From contig CP103804.1 of NCBI GenBank assembly GCA_024919175.1, forward strand, positions 1,302,001 to 1,366,000: a DNA stretch of 64,000 nucleotides, in the 5' to 3' direction. This document shows positions 9,184 to 17,595 of this stretch, piece after piece. The notes under the pieces were generated by a model that was not told the origin of the DNA, did not search any database, and saw only the letters and a program-made list of their open reading frames with translations. Made by a program: the position numbers and the translations under genes. Origin of the DNA: Clostridioides difficile (lineage in GTDB: Bacteria > Bacillota > Clostridia > Peptostreptococcales > Peptostreptococcaceae). Every line of letters starts with the position of its first letter. Position 1 is the first letter of the stretch.

Positions 9184-9201
9184 AAGCAATTACTATGCCA
9201 A
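9184..9201 (-). promoter_or_regulatory. Sigma-54 (-24/-12) promoter of the kdgT operon
   Basis: Minus strand reads TTGGCATAGTAATTGCTT: GG and GC dinucleotides 12 bp apart, matching TGGCAC-N5-TTGCW closely. It lies 38 bp before the kdgT ATG and downstream of a sigma-54 activator gene. It is almost the same sequence as the promoter at 19850-19867. Confidence 0.82.
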
Positions 9202-9352
9202 TATAGGTGATAAATAGTTTTTGTTATTATGAGGAGTTTTGAGCTTTATATAAAATACTGTAGATTACTTAGATTGAAGAAATTATATGAAAAAATGTCA
9301 CAAAAAAATCAATCTGTTTATTATAAGGTAGAATTTTTAAATATAAATAAAT

Positions 9353-9389
9353 AAACGTCTTATGTATTAAAATTAAACATAAAACGTTT
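9353..9389. repeat. Inverted repeat between activator and kdgT promoter (enhancer site or terminator)
   Basis: Arms AAACGTCTTATGT (9353-9365) and ACATAAAACGTTT (9377-9389) match at 12 of 13 positions around an 11-nt A/T spacer. It lies 19 bp past the activator stop and about 150-190 bp upstream of the -24/-12 element. It could be a terminator (T-rich but interrupted tail) or the upstream activating sequence of the adjacent regulator; sequence alone does not decide. Confidence 0.6.
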
Positions 9390-9407
9390 CAATATATTAT
9401 ATATGTG

Positions 9408-11306
9408 TTATTTTAAAACATCGCTTTCTATTTCTTTTAACTTTCTCCATAGAGTAGAACGAGTGATTTTTAATATTTCACAAGTTTTTGTAGTATTTCT
9501 ATTATTTCTATTATAGACCTCATAGATATATTTTTTTTCTAATGTTTTTAAGTCTAGGTTATTATACTTAAAATTGGCTTTATCTGTATAAGTTATAGTA
9601 TCTGTAGATTCAGTATTATATTTTTCTGACAAAATTGAGTCAAATGATTCTATAATAACAGCTCTTTCGATTATTCCTTCTAATTCTCTTATATTTCCTT
9701 CATATTCTTTTTCAAGAAGAGCTTGTCTAATATTTGGAGTGATAATTAAAGGCATCTTATTGTATTTAGTTGAATATTTTTTTATGAAAAATTCTGATAA
9801 TTTTATGACATCTTCTTTTCTCTCTTTGAGTGAAGGAAGGTACAATGTTAATATATTTATTCTAAAGTAAAGGTCTCGTCTAAATAAACCATCACGCATC
9901 ATATTTTTTAAGTCTTTATTTGAAGCACAAATTATTTTTACGTCTATAGGAATGACTTTATCACCACCAATTCTCATAACTTGTTTTTCTTGTAAGACTC
10001 TTAATAATCTTCCTTGAAGCTCAATTGGAATTTCACTTATTTCATCGAGAAAAATTGTCCCCTCATGTGCCAATTCAAAGACGCCTGCTTTTCCTTTTTT
10101 TCTTGCTCCTGTGAATGAACCTTCCTCATAACCAAAAAACTCACTTTCTATTAAAGATGGAGGTATTGCAGCACAGTTTACAGCAACAAAAGGAGCATTT
10201 TTACGTTTGCTATAATTATGAATACTTTGGCAAAATAGCTCTTTACCAACACCAGATTCTCCTGTAATAATCATTGGAGTATCATAACAAGCATATTTTT
10301 TTGCAACTTCTATACAATCTTTTGTTTTTTCGCTTGCATAGATTATATCATCAAATGTATATTTGGCAGAGAGACCTTTGTTTAATAGACTTCTTCTTAT
10401 TGTATGTTCAAATGAACTTATTTCCTTACTGTCTTGAAATGTAGAAACTGCTCCTTGAATTTGACCATCGACGATAATAGGAACTCTATTTGTAATGATT
10501 TTTGTACTTCCTATATTTTGTATTTCACCAATTTGTGGTTCCATGGTTTCAACCACTTGAGGTAAAACTGTATTTGGAATAACATCTATAACATTATGAT
10601 GAAGTGCATTTTCTTTTTTTATACCAAATATTTTTTCAGCACTCTTATTAAATAATGTGATTTTAAAATTCTTATCAACTGTTATTATTCCATCATGTAC
10701 AAAATCTGTCATAGCTTCTATCTGTAATCTTCTTTTTTGTTCATCTTTAGTTGCGTCAAGTATTTGTTCAGCTTGTTGAATGGCTCTAAGTATGTTTTCT
10801 TCTCTAGATTCAATTAATATTCCCTTACAATTAAGTCTTTTAACAATATGTGCAACAGTAGTATCACCGATATATGTATTGATGCCTTTTTTTCTATATT
10901 TTTCTATAGCATCATAAATTTCTTCTTCTTTTTCAATTTCAATCATAGTTATTTTCTTATTCAATATTTCTTCTATAATATCAAAGCCATATATAACATT
11001 GTTAAAACCAATTATCCCAAATGGTTCATTGGAATTTTTGACTTCTTTATAGCTTTCTATAATATCATAAGCGTCTACTTTAATTTCAACTATAGGTATG
11101 TTATATGTCTCTTTTAGCATATTGTAAGTGCCACCTCTACTTATGATAATTCTAGTACCATGATTAATACTTTTTTCAGCGAGCGGTATTCCTTCTTTTA
11201 AGTTACCAAATACAACATCAATGTTTTTGTACTTATATTTTTTTACTATGTGAATCGATTTTTCATAGGTTCCTTTAGTAGGAGCAATAACAAGTATTTC
11301 CTTCAT
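9408..11306 (-). CDS. PrpR-type sigma-54 transcriptional activator
   Basis: Enhancer-binding protein of 632 aa that should activate the -24/-12 promoter of the adjacent kdgT-uxaA operon. Domains: PrpR-type N-terminal sensor (about 1-165), PAS (about 190-290), AAA+ (about 320-550) with Walker A GESGVGKE, a GSFTGA loop (sigma-54 contact, here Ser for Ala) and DEISEIP, then a Fis-type helix-turn-helix near the end (TRSTLWRKLKE). The longest frame starts at 11330, but AGGAGG-like GGAGGA lies 8 nt before the ATG at 11306 and inside the longer version, so 11306 is preferred. The PrpR_N domain suggests direct sensing of a small acid. Confidence 0.88.
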   Translation of the reverse strand: MKEILVIAPTKGTYEKSIHIVKKYKYKNIDVVFGNLKEGIPLAEKSINHGTRIIISRGGTYNMLKETYNIPIVEIKVDAYDIIESYKEVKNSNEPFGIIGFNNVIYGFDIIEEILNKKITMIEIEKEEEIYDAIEKYRKKGINTYIGDTTVAHIVKRLNCKGILIESREENILRAIQQAEQILDATKDEQKRRLQIEAMTDFVHDGIITVDKNFKITLFNKSAEKIFGIKKENALHHNVIDVIPNTVLPQVVETMEPQIGEIQNIGSTKIITNRVPIIVDGQIQGAVSTFQDSKEISSFEHTIRRSLLNKGLSAKYTFDDIIYASEKTKDCIEVAKKYACYDTPMIITGESGVGKELFCQSIHNYSKRKNAPFVAVNCAAIPPSLIESEFFGYEEGSFTGARKKGKAGVFELAHEGTIFLDEISEIPIELQGRLLRVLQEKQVMRIGGDKVIPIDVKIICASNKDLKNMMRDGLFRRDLYFRINILTLYLPSLKERKEDVIKLSEFFIKKYSTKYNKMPLIITPNIRQALLEKEYEGNIRELEGIIERAVIIESFDSILSEKYNTESTDTITYTDKANFKYNNLDLKTLEKKYIYEVYNRNNRNTTKTCEILKITRSTLWRKLKEIESDVLK

Positions 11307-11431
11307 AATAATTCCTCCATATTTCATCAAATAAACTTAAAGATTATTATCATAACTAAATTTTATCAGTGATATTTTAATATTTTACTTTATATTTAAT
11401 TATAAATAAAGTATTTTTAAATAAATTATTA

Positions 11432-11492
11432 TAAAAGACTGTATAAAAATAAAATTTCAGAATTCTAAAGCTTTTTTTAAGTACAGTCTTTT
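11432..11492 (-). terminator. Terminator of the FAD oxidoreductase gene
   Basis: Arms ATAAAAGACTGTA / TACAGTCTTTTA-AT around a long 35-nt loop, 17 bp after the minus-strand stop at 11509; A- and T-runs flank both sides. Confidence 0.6.
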
Positions 11493-11508
11493 AATATTAT
11501 ATTAATGC

Positions 11509-12723
11509 TTATTTGTCAAATCTATTTACCTTAAATAATCTCATATTTTTATCTTCTTCTCCAAGATATAGCTTACTAAGCATCATACCTCCTAGGATTG
11601 CAAAAAGTATTCCATTAGCTCCATAACCTAAACAGTACCATAAGTTATGGTTTTTGTTATCAGGTCCAATAAAACCTAAGTTATCTAAAGTAGAAGCAAA
11701 GCAACCACAATACTTATACTCAATTTGTATATCCTTTATGTCCTTAAACATGCCCTTTAGTCTTTGTTCTAAAATGTCATATTTTTTATTTGCTAAAGCT
11801 TCATCTTCTATATCACTGAAGTCTACATCTTCACCACCTATAATTAATCTATTATCTTTAGTGGTTCTTAGATAATTATATGGGTCACAATTGTCTCTAA
11901 TCAGAATATTGTCTTTCCAAGAATCAATGTCTTTAAGTGGTTTTGTAGCAATATTAAAAGTATTAGATTTAGTTGCAAAATTTCTATTTGTAAATAAGCT
12001 TGTATTATATCCTGTAGCCACAATTAGTTTTTTTCCATAAACTTTATAACCATAAGACACTTCAGCAGTTGCTTTATCATCTGAAAAATCTACTTTTTTC
12101 ACTTCTGTATTTTCATATACTTCAAGACCTTTTTTTAGACTTACATCAATGAGATGATGACTATATTTGTATGGGTCTATTTCTCGTCCACCATTTTTTG
12201 CTATCAATCCTGACTTTAAATCAAAACCAAACGGATTTGTAGATTCATCAATATATTCAACATCAAATCCATTTTCTTTTCTTAAATTATATTCTTCTTT
12301 TATAGCCTTAATTTCAAGTTTTTTTGCAGTGTAAAGCAAAGTATCTCTTTTTGCATAATCACACTTATTTCCATGTAATTCTATAAAGTCATCTAACTCA
12401 TCAAGGGCTGATACACAAAGATTGTAAGCTTTTAAGGCATCAGTTAAAGTCATGACTTCTGTTAAATCTATCAAATTGTCATCCAATTCATATTGCAAGA
12501 GTGAGGTGGTTACACTAGTACTTCCATGTGCAATCCTTCCTTTCTCAAGGATAACTGACTTTATATTGTTTTTGGCTAGATAGTATGCACAAATACATCC
12601 TGTTACACCACCTCCAACGATTATAACATCTGTATCAATATCATTAGTAAGGTATGGAAATTGTCTTGGAACTTTATTTATACTGGTAAAAATGGGTTTG
12701 CCTTTTACATATTCTTGATTCAT
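11509..12723 (-). CDS. FAD-dependent oxidoreductase (DAO family)
   Basis: Soluble flavoprotein of about 404 aa with an N-terminal dinucleotide-binding fold VIIVGGGVTGCICAYYLAK followed by LEKGRIAHGSTS, as in the D-amino-acid-oxidase/glycine-oxidase family. The C-terminal CLGYGANGILFAILGG is the usual second FAD contact. Related Firmicute proteins (YhfW type) carry an extra C-terminal Rieske domain; this one stops before it. The longest frame begins with GTG at 12732, but TAGGAG is placed 8 nt before the ATG at 12723, which I take as the start. Monocistronic; substrate unknown. Confidence 0.8.
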   Translation of the reverse strand: MNQEYVKGKPIFTSINKVPRQFPYLTNDIDTDVIIVGGGVTGCICAYYLAKNNIKSVILEKGRIAHGSTSVTTSLLQYELDDNLIDLTEVMTLTDALKAYNLCVSALDELDDFIELHGNKCDYAKRDTLLYTAKKLEIKAIKEEYNLRKENGFDVEYIDESTNPFGFDLKSGLIAKNGGREIDPYKYSHHLIDVSLKKGLEVYENTEVKKVDFSDDKATAEVSYGYKVYGKKLIVATGYNTSLFTNRNFATKSNTFNIATKPLKDIDSWKDNILIRDNCDPYNYLRTTKDNRLIIGGEDVDFSDIEDEALANKKYDILEQRLKGMFKDIKDIQIEYKYCGCFASTLDNLGFIGPDNKNHNLWYCLGYGANGILFAILGGMMLSKLYLGEEDKNMRLFKVNRFDK

Positions 12724-12953
12724 ATATTTCACTCCTAAAATTTATTATGTATGAGTGTATTATTTTCTATAGCAAATAATATTATACATTTTAAATGTTT
12801 ATATAAATGGGTATGTATAAATAAAAATGTGATAACATTTTAGTGTAAAACATATGTATAATATATTCATAAGTAATTTGGTATATAATGGTGATTAACA
12901 AATAAAAAATTTGAATAAAAATTAGTTAAAAATTTAAAATAGGAGGTAACTTT

Positions 12954-14336
12954 ATGCTTTCAAAAGAGATTGCTTCAAAAGTATTAGAAAAGTGTCTAAC
13001 TACTGGAGGAGATTTTGCTGAGATTTTTGAAGAAGACACTATAAATAATTCTATTGGCTTAATAGATAATAAAGTAGAAAATGCAATAGGTGGAAGAACT
13101 TATGGTATAGGAATAAGAATATTTAAAGGATTAAAGAGTATATATGCGTATACAAGTGATAATTCATTGAATAGTTTATTAGATGTAGCGTATAAGGCTG
13201 CTATTGTTTTAGGCAAGTTAGAAGAAGGGAAGAGTGTTATATTAAATGATAGTCTTAAAATAAACAACATACATAATATAAAAATCTATCCAAATTCAAT
13301 AGGCAATGTAGATAAAGTAAATGTCATGAAAACTGCATATAAGAGTGCAAAAGAATTTAGTAGTGATATATCTCAGGTAAATGTTACTTATTCAGATAAA
13401 GACCAAAAAGTATTGATTGCAAATACTGAAGGAATTTATGTGGAAGATAGAAGAATAAGAACTAGATTGGGAATAAGTTCAGTTGCATCTAAAGGTAATG
13501 AAAATCAAACAGGATTTGAAGGTCCTGGAGGGTGTAAAGGTTTTGAAATATTTGAAGAGATAGACCCAGAATACTATGGAAGAGAATCTGCTAGAGTAGC
13601 ATATACAATGCTACATGCAAAAAACTGCCCAGCAGGTAATATGATGGTAGCAATAGATAATGGATTTGGAGGAGTAATATTTCATGAAGCTTGTGGACAC
13701 TCTTTGGAAGCTACAGCAGTTGCAAAAGGAAATTCTGTATTTGCAGATAAATTAGGTCAACAAATTGCATCTACAAAAATTACAGCTATAGATGATGGTA
13801 CAATACCAAACTATTGGGGGTCTATGAATATAGATGATGAAGGAAATCAAACTCAAAAAAATATCTTAATCGAAAATGGAATCTTAAAGTCTTATATGAT
13901 AGATAAGCTTAATGGTAGACGAATGGGAATGAATCCTACAGGAAGTTCTCGTAGACAAAGTTATAAATTTGCACCTACTTCTAGAATGACCAATACTTAT
14001 ATTGCTGCTGGAGAAGATAAGCCAGAGGATATTATAAAGTCAATATCAGATGGTATATATGCCAAAAAAATGGGTGGAGGTTCTGTAAATCCTGTAACAG
14101 GAGAGTTTAATTTTGCAGTTTCAGAAGGTTACTTGATAAAAAATGGAGAAATACAAGAACCAGTTAGAGGTGCTAGTTTAATTGGAAAAGGTAGTGATGT
14201 ACTTATGAATATAGACATGGTTGGGGATAACTTAAAACAAGCACAAGGTATGTGTGGTTCAGTGTCAGGAAGTATACCAACCAATGTAGGTCAGCCTATG
14301 ATAAGAGTAAAAGAAATTACTGTAGGTGGAAGATAG
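12954..14336 (+). CDS. tldD: TldD metalloprotease subunit
   Basis: Catalytic subunit (460 aa) of the TldD/TldE heterodimeric zinc protease, which in other bacteria degrades or matures small peptides such as microcin B17. The HExxxH zinc site is present as FHEACGHSLEATAV near residue 244, with the downstream GSSRRQSYKFAPTSRMTNTY segment typical of TldD. Start is supported by AGGAGGTAAC 7 nt upstream. The partner gene follows after 11 bp. No ribosomally made peptide precursor was recognised nearby, so a housekeeping or unlinked substrate is likely. Confidence 0.92.
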   Translation: MLSKEIASKVLEKCLTTGGDFAEIFEEDTINNSIGLIDNKVENAIGGRTYGIGIRIFKGLKSIYAYTSDNSLNSLLDVAYKAAIVLGKLEEGKSVILNDSLKINNIHNIKIYPNSIGNVDKVNVMKTAYKSAKEFSSDISQVNVTYSDKDQKVLIANTEGIYVEDRRIRTRLGISSVASKGNENQTGFEGPGGCKGFEIFEEIDPEYYGRESARVAYTMLHAKNCPAGNMMVAIDNGFGGVIFHEACGHSLEATAVAKGNSVFADKLGQQIASTKITAIDDGTIPNYWGSMNIDDEGNQTQKNILIENGILKSYMIDKLNGRRMGMNPTGSSRRQSYKFAPTSRMTNTYIAAGEDKPEDIIKSISDGIYAKKMGGGSVNPVTGEFNFAVSEGYLIKNGEIQEPVRGASLIGKGSDVLMNIDMVGDNLKQAQGMCGSVSGSIPTNVGQPMIRVKEITVGGR

Positions 14337-14347
14337 GAGGAATAAGT

Positions 14348-15697
14348 ATGGAACTTATAAATTTTAAAGATTTACTATTTAAAAAAGCTCTAAATGAAGG
14401 CTTTGAAGAGTGTGAAGTGTATTATTCCACAGGGGAAAATTTAAGTATAAATATATATGAAGGAGAAGTTGAGAAATATAATCTTGATAAATCCTTTGGT
14501 TTATCATTTAGAGGAAAGATAGATGGGAAAATAGGATATTCTTATACAGAAATTTTAGATGATAAAGCTGTTGATATGTTGATAAAAAATGTAAAAGATG
14601 GTGTAACAGCTATCGAAAATGAAGATGTACAATTTATATATGAAGGAGATAAATTCTATAATGAAGTAAATACTTATTCTGAAGAACTAGAAAATCTAGA
14701 AGCAGATAAGTTGATTGAATTAGCTTTACAAATGGAAGAAGAGACTAAAGCTTATTCAGATAAGGTGGTAAATTTATCTAGTTGTACTATATCTTATTCA
14801 GTAGCAAGTAATGGTATATATAATACTAAGGGATTAAATTTAAGTAATAAAACTAATCTACTTATAGGATTTGTAGTACCAGTTATACAAGACAATGGAC
14901 AAAAATATGATGGAGTAGGATACAATATAGCGAATGCTATTGAAGAAATAAATCCAAAGGAAATAGCAAAGCTTGGAGTTGAAAATGCTTTATCTAAAAT
15001 AGGTGGAAAGAGCATACCATCAGGTAAATATAAGACTATATTATTTAACAAAGCAATGGTATCTTTACTTAGTACATTTTCTGGAATATTTAATGCAGAC
15101 TCAGCTCAAAAAGGATTATCTTTGTTGAAAGATAGAGAAGGAGAAATGATAGCATCTCCTATAGTTACAATAGTTGATGACCCACTTTTAGAAAATGGTC
15201 TGGCATCTACTCCTTTTGATGATGAGGGGGTAGCTACTTTTAAAAAAGAAGTTATTTCAAATGGGAAACTTATGACATTACTTCATAATTTAAAGACAGC
15301 TAATAAAGCAAAAGTAAAGACTACAGGGAATGGAATAAAATCATCATATTCATCACCTATAGGTATATATCCAACTAATTTCTATATAGAAAAAGGAAAT
15401 ATATCTTTAGATGATATTATGAAAGAAGTAGGGGAAGGTTTGATGGTTACTAGTTTTGCTGGGCTTCATTCAGGTGCAAATTCAGTAACTGGAGATTTTT
15501 CTTTAGCAGCCAAAGGTTTTTATATTAAAGATGGTAAAAAATCATTTCCAGTGGAGCAAATTACAGTAGCTGGTAATTATTTTGATTTACTAAAAGATAT
15601 TGAAGTTATAGGGGAAGATTTAGAATTTCCAATGAGCAGTATAGGTTCACCTTCAATTGTTATTAAAGAATTATCAGTAGCAGGAAAAGATGAATAG
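14348..15697 (+). CDS. pmbA: TldE/PmbA protease partner
   Basis: Second subunit (449 aa) of the TldD/TldE protease; it lacks the HExxxH site, as expected for TldE/PmbA, and supports peptide threading into TldD. Recognisable segments are LNIYEGEVEKYNLDKSFGLSFR at the start (only the pattern is quoted in part) and SPIGIYPTNFYIEKG and FAGLHSGANSVTGDFSL near the end. A longer open frame begins at 14252 inside tldD, but AGGAGG lies 8 nt before the ATG at 14348. Co-transcribed with tldD; terminator follows. Confidence 0.92.
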   Translation: MELINFKDLLFKKALNEGFEECEVYYSTGENLSINIYEGEVEKYNLDKSFGLSFRGKIDGKIGYSYTEILDDKAVDMLIKNVKDGVTAIENEDVQFIYEGDKFYNEVNTYSEELENLEADKLIELALQMEEETKAYSDKVVNLSSCTISYSVASNGIYNTKGLNLSNKTNLLIGFVVPVIQDNGQKYDGVGYNIANAIEEINPKEIAKLGVENALSKIGGKSIPSGKYKTILFNKAMVSLLSTFSGIFNADSAQKGLSLLKDREGEMIASPIVTIVDDPLLENGLASTPFDDEGVATFKKEVISNGKLMTLLHNLKTANKAKVKTTGNGIKSSYSSPIGIYPTNFYIEKGNISLDDIMKEVGEGLMVTSFAGLHSGANSVTGDFSLAAKGFYIKDGKKSFPVEQITVAGNYFDLLKDIEVIGEDLEFPMSSIGSPSIVIKELSVAGKDE

Positions 15698-15732
15698 AGA
15701 TATAAAATAATTATACAAACATAAAACAAATA

Positions 15733-15769
15733 TGAATCCATGTTAATTTCTATTAGCATGGATTTTTTA
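15733..15769 (+). terminator. Terminator of tldD-pmbA
   Basis: AATCCATG / CATGGATT arms around a short A/T loop, followed by TTTTTAT. Lies 37 bp after the pmbA stop. Confidence 0.8.
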
Positions 15770-15875
15770 TTAATTTAAGTTATTTATTAAACTATAGCCA
15801 CTCCAATAAAGTCATATGTCAAAGTTTTGATACATATAATTAATATCAATATTTAAATCTGAAGGAGGAGATACC

Positions 15876-16409
15876 ATGAGTGATGCGCACTATGGCATGC
15901 ATAAGAGAAAGGGATATTCAAGTGATGAACCATACCCAGAAATAAAAGTATTGGGAAAAAATAAATATTATGCAGAACTATTAATGGATGATTATGCTGG
16001 TATAGCGAGTGAATTTACAAGTGTAACCCAGTATTTATACCATGACTTTGACTTAGATGAAAATTATAAAGATTTGAGTGAAATGTGGATAAATATATCT
16101 ATAACAGAAATGCTACATATGGAGATACTAGCAAAAACTATAAGATTATTAGGTGGAAATCCTGTATATAGAGGTTCTTCAAGTTCATGTGGTGCATATT
16201 GGAATGGCGGTTTTGTATTTTATGGAGATTCTATTTGTAGTAGGTTAAAATCAGATTTACATTTAGAATATTTGGCTATCGATAATTATTATAAGGATAT
16301 AAGTATTATTGAAGACCCTTATATAAAAGCCATATTAAATAGAATAATTTTAGATGAAAAGGTTCATGTAGGTTTGTTTAAAAAAGCAATAGAAAAGTAC
16401 TGTAAATAG
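15876..16409 (+). CDS. Ferritin-like (CotJC/manganese-catalase-like) protein
   Basis: A 177-aa four-helix protein with a ferritin-like metal pattern: EFTSVTQYLYH in the first helix, ITEMLHMEI in the second, HLEYLAIDNYY in the third and ILDEKVH in the fourth, giving Glu/E-x-x-H type ligand pairs. Length and motifs resemble short CotJC/manganese-catalase-like or bacterioferritin-like proteins of clostridia, some of which are found in spore coats. Ribosome site GAAGGAGGAG before ATG. Monocistronic. The metal and activity are not determinable; a peroxide-protection or spore-associated role is inferred. Confidence 0.7.
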   Translation: MSDAHYGMHKRKGYSSDEPYPEIKVLGKNKYYAELLMDDYAGIASEFTSVTQYLYHDFDLDENYKDLSEMWINISITEMLHMEILAKTIRLLGGNPVYRGSSSSCGAYWNGGFVFYGDSICSRLKSDLHLEYLAIDNYYKDISIIEDPYIKAILNRIILDEKVHVGLFKKAIEKYCK

Positions 16410-16492
16410 AATCTAATGTTTAATTATTAACTATTTTATTCATATATATAAAATAACTATCATACATTTTCTTGAAGGGAGTTGCTAATGAT

Positions 16493-17302
16493 ATGTATTA
16501 TGTACGTGTGAATGACATAAATATAGCAGTGTATGATTTAAATCCAAATGCTAAAAAGACAGTACTTTTCATACATGGTTGGCCATTGGGACATAAGATA
16601 TTTGAATATCAAACTAATATACTACCAAAGCTTGGTTACAGAACAGTTTCAATTGATTTAAGAGGTTTTGGAAAATCTGAGGCAACAGCAGGAGGGTATA
16701 CTTATAGTCAGATGGCTGATGATATTTATAAGGTGGTACATGCTATTGGATTAGAAGATTTTACGCTTGTGGGATTTTCAATGGGTGGAGCAATTGTACT
16801 TAGATATATGAGTTTGTTTAATGGATATGGAGTATCAAAACTAGTATTAGCTGCTGCGGCTGCACCATCATTTGTAAAAAGACCTCCAGAATTTCCATAT
16901 GGTATGTCACGTGAGGATGTTAATAAGTTGATAGCTCAAGCATGTACAGATAGGCCTGAAATGGTAACTAATTTTGGGGAAAAAGTGTTTGCATCAAATC
17001 CATCAGAAAGTTTTAGAAGGTGGTTTAATGATATTGGTTTTAGTGCATCAGGTATAGGAACAATTGGAACAGCTGTAGCGCTAAGAGATGAAGAACTATT
17101 TGATGATTTAAAATGTGTAAGGGTGCCAACAGGTATATTCCATGGAAAATTAGACCAAGTTTGTCCATATGAATTTGCACTTTTTATGAATGAAAGGATA
17201 GAAGACTCAGTTTTATATACTTTTGAGTATAGTGGTCATGCGATATTTTATGATGAGCTTAAACTATTTAATCAGGAATTTTTACAGTTTTTAGAGGAAT
17301 AG
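16493..17302 (+). CDS. Alpha/beta-fold hydrolase
   Basis: Soluble hydrolase of 269 aa with the classical fold markers: oxyanion segment FIHGWPLGHKIFE, nucleophile elbow GFSMGGAIVL (Ser), acid in HGKLDQVCP (Asp) and catalytic His in YSGHAIFYDE. The pattern resembles non-heme haloperoxidase/carboxylesterase-like members. The open frame extends to a TTG at 16472, but AAGGGAG is best placed for the ATG at 16493. Single gene between two terminator-like regions. Substrate unknown. Confidence 0.85.
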   Translation: MYYVRVNDINIAVYDLNPNAKKTVLFIHGWPLGHKIFEYQTNILPKLGYRTVSIDLRGFGKSEATAGGYTYSQMADDIYKVVHAIGLEDFTLVGFSMGGAIVLRYMSLFNGYGVSKLVLAAAAAPSFVKRPPEFPYGMSREDVNKLIAQACTDRPEMVTNFGEKVFASNPSESFRRWFNDIGFSASGIGTIGTAVALRDEELFDDLKCVRVPTGIFHGKLDQVCPYEFALFMNERIEDSVLYTFEYSGHAIFYDELKLFNQEFLQFLEE

Positions 17303-17342
17303 AAATATTTTATTAATAATTAAAAATATGGTTACGTTATAT

Positions 17343-17381
17343 AAAAGAGGCTTTCTCAAAATAGAGATAGGCCTCTTTTTC
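17343..17381 (+). terminator. Terminator of the alpha/beta hydrolase gene
   Basis: AAAAGAGGC ... GGCCTCTTTTT hairpin followed by T-rich sequence, about 40 bp after the stop. A second imperfect hairpin-like stretch containing GTCTCAAAATGA on the opposite strand lies at about 17440-17465. Nothing else is seen in the 293-bp gap before the next gene. Confidence 0.75.
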
Positions 17382-17595
17382 ATTGTTGAAATGATGAAAA
17401 TATAGTTTATTTCATACAAAAAAGAGTACCTCATAAATTAAAAAGCTCATTTTGAGACACCCCCTTTATTTTTTTTGAGTAGAAAATATTACCAAATGGT
17501 ATAAAATATAATTTTTAAGATTTAAAATTTTTTCAAAAAGTGCTACAATAAACCAAATTGTTGTTTTCTATATTCAGTAAACAGGAGGTGGTGAT

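Noticed and set aside
12954..15697. RiPP biosynthetic cluster around tldD/pmbA
   Set aside because: No precursor-like small Cys/Gly-rich frame, cyclodehydratase, radical SAM enzyme or exporter is adjacent.
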